The notes under the pieces are model-generated. The model did not search any database. It saw only the letters and a program-made list of their open reading frames with translations, and had not been told where the DNA came from. The translations under genes were made by a program, and so were the position numbers. From NCBI GenBank assembly GCA_017537905.1, contig JAFYJX010000066.1, forward strand, positions 1 through 10,755: a DNA stretch of 10,755 nt. Reading direction: 5' to 3'. Position 1 is the first letter of the stretch; every line of letters begins with the position of its first letter. Below are positions 7,503 to 10,755 of this stretch, piece after piece. The stretch comes from Clostridiales bacterium (GTDB lineage: Bacteria > Bacillota_A > Clostridia > Saccharofermentanales > Saccharofermentanaceae).

Positions 7503-8543
7503 ATGAGAAGAGATTACTTCACATGTGTATTCTTGGGACTTATCGCGGGCGCTCTGGCATTCGTGTTCTTTTCGCCGCTCTACTTCACCTATGAAGGCAT
7601 AATTCCCAGAGACTTCACGATCTTTGAACGCTGCATGAGCTTCCTTTATGCAGTATTCTTCGTGCTCTTTCTGCCCTGCTATGCCGCATCCAAGAAAAAG
7701 GAATGGATCAACTGGGGCCTTGCAGCCTACGGTATCCTTATCTATCTGCCTTTGTGGTTCTATCCTACGGAGAAGCTCGCTTCAGCAGACCCTGGTCTTC
7801 TTACCAAGCTCGGCGCGCTCTGTTTAAGGACCATCTATAACGTTATGGAGGCGCCTTTCGCAGCGCTCTCAAAGCTCCTCGGAAATACGGCAGCTCCCAA
7901 GGTCGTTTACTGGATTCTGCCGCTCGCGATCTTCTGGCCGCTCACATTCAGGATCGTAAGATTCTACAGACTCGCTTATCTTTCCGAGCAGCTCAACCCC
8001 ATGACTCCCGACAAGGCAGCTCCTTCCAAGAAAGTTCCTGAAGCACCCGGCAAGCCGGAGGTATTGGGCACAGTCATCAGCGCGCCTGTCACCGCACAGA
8101 CACCCGCTGACATCACACGCAAGAACATTCCTGCATTTAACGGCGAAGAGACGGCCAAGATCCCGCCCGTACCTGCTCCCGAGAAGCCCGCTATGCGCGA
8201 GGGTCCCAAGACCAAGCCCAGAGCCGGCGTCAGAGCTCCTGTAAGACCTGTCCATCTCGGTGTTGAAGCGCCTGAGAAAGAAGCGGTCGCATCCCTCGGT
8301 GCCGGTCCGGAAAAGAAGGCAGAAAAGCCTAAGAGCGATGAGGCGATCGAGCTTGGCGCACCTAAGCCGAAGTCAGACGAGGCAATACCAATGCCTCCTC
8401 CGAAGCCCAAGGCAGACGAGGCGATCCCAATGCCCGCACCGAAAAAATCCGGTGATGAGGCGATCGCTTTGGGAGCACCCGAAAAGAAGCCGGATGACGT
8501 TATCGTCTTAGGCGGGCCTGACCCGAAGAGCAGTGAAGAATAA
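7503..8543 (+). CDS. Four-helix membrane protein with cytoplasmic Pro/Lys/Glu-rich tail of 13-residue repeats
   Basis: I do not recognise this 346-residue protein. The first 155 residues hold about four hydrophobic helices (roughly 6-24, 45-62, 69-87 and 134-152). Positive charges at RR (2-3), KKK (64-66) and RIVRFYR (150-156) place both termini inside the cell. From about 160 the chain is rich in Pro, Ala, Lys and Glu and probably disordered. Residues 277-341 are five tandem 13-residue repeats with consensus near KSDEAI-x-LGAPKP, the fifth more divergent (DDVI). A degenerate earlier copy may lie around EKEAVASLGAGPEKK. The start follows AAGGGG by 4 bases. The tail could be a multivalent binding platform, but that is inference. 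A hairpin separates it from the nucleotidase gene upstream, and the HlyIII gene downstream has its own promoter. Confidence 0.85.
   Translation: MRRDYFTCVFLGLIAGALAFVFFSPLYFTYEGIIPRDFTIFERCMSFLYAVFFVLFLPCYAASKKKEWINWGLAAYGILIYLPLWFYPTEKLASADPGLLTKLGALCLRTIYNVMEAPFAALSKLLGNTAAPKVVYWILPLAIFWPLTFRIVRFYRLAYLSEQLNPMTPDKAAPSKKVPEAPGKPEVLGTVISAPVTAQTPADITRKNIPAFNGEETAKIPPVPAPEKPAMREGPKTKPRAGVRAPVRPVHLGVEAPEKEAVASLGAGPEKKAEKPKSDEAIELGAPKPKSDEAIPMPPPKPKADEAIPMPAPKKSGDEAIALGAPEKKPDDVIVLGGPDPKSSEE
8331..8525 (+). repeat. Five tandem 39-bp coding repeats (DEAI motif array)
   Basis: Five 39-bp units encode KSDEAIELGAPKP, KSDEAIPMPPPKP, KADEAIPMPAPKK, SGDEAIALGAPEK and KPDDVIVLGGPDP. At DNA level the units use different codons for the same residues (for example the E-A-I core is GAGGCGATC in one and GAGGCAATA in another). 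The repeat is therefore old and kept at protein level rather than a recent duplication. Confidence 0.85.
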
Positions 8544-8563
8544 AGAGACAAACGGGGTTTATG

Positions 8564-8592
8564 TTGAAAACATACCGTTCACCTTGTAAAAT
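8564..8592 (+). promoter_or_regulatory. Promoter of the hemolysin III gene
   Basis: TTGAAA (8564-8569), a 17-bp spacer and TAAAAT (8587-8592) form a good housekeeping-sigma promoter 35 bases before the HlyIII start codon. A dyad, AACGG-N5-ATGTT (8551-8565) against AACAT-A-CCGTT (8569-8579), is centred on the -35 element and could bind a regulator. Confidence 0.72.
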
Positions 8593-8627
8593 GTATCAGT
8601 TGACTAATAGTATGGAGAATAGGAACG

Positions 8628-9452
8628 ATGGCTAAGAACAAGAAATACTGGAAGACTTTGCTCGCCAGCAGCTCTGATAAGAAGCATGCCGCACAAACCG
8701 GTGAAGACCCGCTCGAAGAAGGTCTTAAGCAGCTTACATGGTTTGAGAGTTCCAAGCAGGCTGTCAGAAGAGGCATCAACAAGACCTATGAGACTTTCGG
8801 TGAGGAAGTAGGAAACTCCATTACATCTGGTGTAATCATCCTCTATCTTTTGGGTCTCCTTCCTTTCGCAGCTATCAACACATACGTAAGAGAAACCGCC
8901 GTAGCTGGCACGACACAGGCACACATAGTTATGTCTGTAATCGCAACATCAGCTTTCATCATTACCTTGATCCTCGCGCACATCATGTCTACGGTATATC
9001 ACCTCATGAAGCACGGTACTCCCCACAAGAGAGTAATGAACAAGGTCAACAGAAGCGTTGCATACTTTGCGATCCTCGGCGCATACACACCGATCTGCAT
9101 CAACATCTTAAGCCCCATCTCAGGCGCAGTCCTTTGGGCATTGGAAGCTGCATGTGCAGTCGCAGGCGTACTCGTTACCGCACTCGCTTATCACACTAAG
9201 GTCGGCAAGGGATTCACTTATTTCATCTATGCATTGATGGGCTGGGGAATCATCTTCAGGATCTTGGAGTTCTACAGAAACACATCAACAGTTACTTTCT
9301 GGCTCCTCATGTCCGGTGCGATCGTTTACACAGTAGGAATCTTCTTTGCACCTTCAAAGAGAAGATTCAAGTTCTCCCACATGGTATGGCACTTCTTCTG
9401 CATCGCAGGTATCGTCCTCCACGTTTTGGGATTCGTTTACTTCTTCAATTAA
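8628..9452 (+). CDS. Hemolysin III / HlyIII (PAQR-like) family membrane protein with variant metal site
   Basis: This 274-residue protein has a hydrophilic N-terminus of about 60 residues and then about seven membrane helices, matching the HlyIII/TrhA/YqfA family related to eukaryotic adiponectin (PAQR) receptors. Family landmarks in order are 'EEVGNSITSG' (59-68), the S-x3-H motif STVYH (S121, H125), 'AYFAILGAYTP', and H-x3-H as 'SHMVWHFF' (H251, H255). The three histidines of the putative metal site are present. The conserved 'LDHS' motif instead reads 'VNRS', putting N141 where Asp is usual, and the usual 'NSITHG' reads 'NSITSG' (S67). The charged N-terminal extension is longer than in many relatives. 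Family roles proposed include membrane energetics and lipid homeostasis. The name hemolysin is historical and toxicity should not be assumed. It is a single-gene unit with its own promoter and terminator. Confidence 0.85.
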   Translation: MAKNKKYWKTLLASSSDKKHAAQTGEDPLEEGLKQLTWFESSKQAVRRGINKTYETFGEEVGNSITSGVIILYLLGLLPFAAINTYVRETAVAGTTQAHIVMSVIATSAFIITLILAHIMSTVYHLMKHGTPHKRVMNKVNRSVAYFAILGAYTPICINILSPISGAVLWALEAACAVAGVLVTALAYHTKVGKGFTYFIYALMGWGIIFRILEFYRNTSTVTFWLLMSGAIVYTVGIFFAPSKRRFKFSHMVWHFFCIAGIVLHVLGFVYFFN

Positions 9453-9480
9453 TAAGATACTTATCTATAGGAACAATTCG

Positions 9481-9512
9481 CCCGCTCCAATCTATGGGGC
9501 GGGTTTTCTTTT
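9481..9512 (+). terminator. Intrinsic terminator of the hemolysin III gene
   Basis: CCCGCTCC (9481-9488) and GGGGCGGG (9496-9503) form an 8-bp, GC-rich stem (one G-U pair) with a 7-base loop, followed by TTTTCTTTT. It starts 28 bases after the stop codon. Confidence 0.92.
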
Positions 9513-9592
9513 GAACCGCTCTAATGCCTTGTATAGTTGCATCACAGCGTTTTGGGGCTTGAAATTGTGGAAAAATATTAAACCCGCACAAC

Positions 9593-9638
9593 CGGGGATA
9601 ATCCAAATTATTCAAGTGTACAAATCGGATTTGCCCCG
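9593..9638. repeat. Imperfect 12-bp inverted repeat upstream of the flotillin promoter
   Basis: CGGGGATAATCC (9593-9604) and GGATTTGCCCCG (9627-9638) match as inverted repeats at 10 of 12 positions, across a 22-base spacer. The second arm ends 12 bases before the -35 hexamer. A similar direct copy, CCGGGGGTACCC, overlaps the promoter at 9655-9666. Confidence 0.55.
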
Positions 9639-9650
9639 ATACGATTTTTC

Positions 9651-9678
9651 TTGACCGGGGGTACCCATAATGTAAAAT
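9651..9678 (+). promoter_or_regulatory. Promoter of the flotillin gene
   Basis: TTGACC (9651-9656), a 16-bp spacer and TAAAAT (9673-9678, preceded by TG) form a convincing vegetative promoter, predicting transcription from about 9685. The spacer contains an 8-bp palindrome GGGTACCC (9659-9666). Confidence 0.7.
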
Positions 9679-9701
9679 ATCTTTAGCAATAACTTATGCA
9701 T

Positions 9702-9735
9702 CCCCGTGCCGCAATGATACGGTGTGGGGTTTTTT
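9702..9735 (+). terminator. Terminator-like hairpin in the flotillin 5' leader (candidate attenuator)
   Basis: CCCCGTGCCG (9702-9711) pairs with CGGTGTGGGG (9720-9729), a 10-bp stem with three G-U pairs and an 8-base loop, followed by six T residues (9730-9735). It lies downstream of the predicted promoter and upstream of the ribosome binding site, so flotillin transcripts from that promoter must pass it. The HlyIII gene upstream already has its own terminator, so this one is not needed for it. Confidence 0.7.
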
Positions 9736-9757
9736 AAGAAATAAGGAGGATAAGGAA

Positions 9758-10755
9758 ATGCCGGATATTTTAACATGGCCTATCATTGTAGGAATAATTA
9801 TTGCGATCTTCGTGATCGTCATCATTATCTGCAGCTATGTAAAGGCACCGCCGGACAAAGCATACATCATCTCAGGTCTTCGTAAGAATCCTAAGATCTT
9901 AATCGGTAGAGCAGGTCTCAAGATGCCTTTCTTCGAGAGAAAGGACGAGCTCCTCATCAAGCAGATCTCGATCGACATCAAGACAGACGGTTACGTACCT
10001 ACAGCAGACTTTATCGGTGTTAACATCGACGCAGTCGCAAAGGTAAGAGTAATGAGCGAAGGTGAAGGCGTTAAGCTCGCCATGAAGAACTTCCTCAATA
10101 TGAGAGAGCAGCAGATCGCAGATTCCCTCGTAGATTCCCTTCAGGGTAACATGAGAGAGATCATCGGTACGATCACACTGAAGGATCTCTGCAACGACAG
10201 AAAGAAGTTCGGTGACGAAGTTCAGCAGAAGGCTCAGGAAGACATGAAGCGTCTCGGTATCGAGATCATCTCCTGCAACGTTCAGCACGTAACAGATGAG
10301 AAGGATCTCATCAACGCTCTCGGTCAGGACAACATGGCTAAGATCCAGAAGGATGCTTCTATCGCTAAGGCTCAGGCTGACAGAGACGTAGCAATCGCTC
10401 AGGCTCAGGCACAGAAGGAAGCAAACGACGCTAAGGTCGCAGCTGACACAGAGATCGCCGTAAAGCAGAACGAACTCGCTATCAAGAGAGCAGAGCTCAA
10501 GACCGTCGAAGATTCAAAGCAGGCTGAGGCTGACGCAGCTTACGAGATTCAGAGAGAGAATCAGCGTAAGACAATCGAGGTCACAAAGACCAACGCCGAC
10601 ATCGCTCGTCAGGAGAAGGAAGTCGACCTCAAGAGAAAGGAAGCTGAAGTTAAAGAGCAGGCTCTCGACGCTGAAGTCAAGAAGAAGGCTGAAGCTGAGA
10701 AGTTCGCAAAGCAGCAGGCAGCAGACGCAGCTCTCTATGAGAGACAGAGAAAGGC
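9758..10755 (+). CDS. floT: Flotillin (FloT-type SPFH domain protein), 3' end beyond window
   Basis: The first 332 codons are present and run off the right edge. The order is one N-terminal membrane helix (about 7-27, 'WPIIVGIIIAIFVIVIIIC'), the SPFH/band-7 domain (about 30-190), and a long Ala/Glu/Lys/Gln-rich coiled coil from about 192 to the edge. Diagnostic stretches such as 'DRKKFGDEVQQKAQEDMKRLG' and 'KAQADRDVAIAQAQAQKEA' closely resemble Bacillus FloT (YuaG). Bacterial flotillins scaffold functional membrane microdomains and influence membrane fluidity, secretion and signalling. AAGGAGG 8 bases upstream supports the start. Codon use is strongly biased (CTC for Leu, CAG for Gln, AAG for Lys), suggesting high expression. 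Relatives are about 500 residues, so roughly a third is missing. No NfeD-like partner is visible upstream. Confidence 0.92.
   Translation, partial: MPDILTWPIIVGIIIAIFVIVIIICSYVKAPPDKAYIISGLRKNPKILIGRAGLKMPFFERKDELLIKQISIDIKTDGYVPTADFIGVNIDAVAKVRVMSEGEGVKLAMKNFLNMREQQIADSLVDSLQGNMREIIGTITLKDLCNDRKKFGDEVQQKAQEDMKRLGIEIISCNVQHVTDEKDLINALGQDNMAKIQKDASIAKAQADRDVAIAQAQAQKEANDAKVAADTEIAVKQNELAIKRAELKTVEDSKQAEADAAYEIQRENQRKTIEVTKTNADIARQEKEVDLKRKEAEVKEQALDAEVKKKAEAEKFAKQQAADAALYERQRK

Larger units (their letters stand above)
9513..9757. promoter_or_regulatory. Long noncoding leader/regulatory region upstream of the flotillin gene
   Basis: After the HlyIII terminator, the remainder of the 305-base gene-free gap holds no credible gene. 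From left to right I see little to about 9590. Then comes a 12-bp imperfect inverted repeat (9593-9604 with 9627-9638), a promoter (9651-9678) whose spacer contains the palindrome GGGTACCC, a terminator-like hairpin (9702-9735), and a strong ribosome binding site AAGGAGG (9743-9749) 8 bases before the ATG. The density of elements suggests the flotillin gene is regulated. Confidence 0.6.

Noticed and set aside
7976..8551. 191-codon - strand open frame with Ser/Gly/Ala-rich repeats
   Set aside because: It is the antisense shadow of the 13-residue repeat tail. The repeats come from the sense gene, and no start signal supports it.
8628..9452. Calling the HlyIII protein a toxin or haemolysin
   Set aside because: The family name is historical. 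The protein is a multi-helix membrane protein of the PAQR-like superfamily with no toxin features.
9346..9654. 102-codon + strand open frame running from the end of HlyIII into the intergenic region
   Set aside because: It is out of frame with HlyIII, crosses the strong terminator at 9481-9512, and has no ribosome binding site or recognisable sequence.
9702..9735. tRNA or tRNA-like fragment upstream of flotillin
   Set aside because: It is a single hairpin with a T-run, with no cloverleaf arms and no T-loop consensus.
9899..10288. 129-codon - strand open frame inside the flotillin gene
   Set aside because: It is an antisense shadow produced by the biased codon use of the flotillin gene.

Overview
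The window looks like a chromosomal segment of a Gram-positive anaerobe of the class Clostridia, probably a gut or rumen carbohydrate fermenter. This is inferred from strong AGGAGG-type ribosome binding sites, a lipobox lipoprotein with a low-complexity Thr tail, a leaderless GH3 glycosidase with reversed domain order (a layout known from rumen and clostridial beta-glucosidases) and a FloT-type flotillin. The exact lineage cannot be read from the sequence.

Layout. At 1-142 is the C-terminus of a class II fructose-bisphosphate aldolase, followed by a strong terminator. A secreted lipoprotein of unknown function (285-1301, +) converges on a MATE-family exporter (1330-2724, -). A short divergent region (2725-2989) separates the exporter from a 928-residue GH3 glycoside hydrolase (2990-5776, +), which has its own terminator. 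Next are a cytoplasmic 5'-nucleotidase/UshA-like metallophosphoesterase (5910-7406), a four-helix membrane protein with a Pro/Lys/Glu-rich tail carrying five 13-residue repeats (7503-8543), a hemolysin III (HlyIII/PAQR-like) membrane protein (8628-9452) and the first 332 codons of a flotillin/SPFH protein (9758 to the window edge).

Most genes appear to be separate transcription units: terminator-like hairpins follow the aldolase, GH3, nucleotidase and HlyIII genes. No operon-level pathway is evident. The GH3 enzyme (sugar release) and the aldolase (glycolysis) fit a saccharolytic lifestyle. The right-hand third is membrane-centred (repeat-tail membrane protein, HlyIII, flotillin), but shared function is only a guess from proximity.

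No mobile element, CRISPR array, tRNA or rRNA is visible. I do not see an obviously new multi-gene system. The most unusual signals are the noncoding region upstream of the flotillin gene (repeated CGGGG elements, one over the promoter, plus a terminator-like hairpin between promoter and start codon), the 13-residue repeat tail, and the altered metal-site residue of the HlyIII protein.
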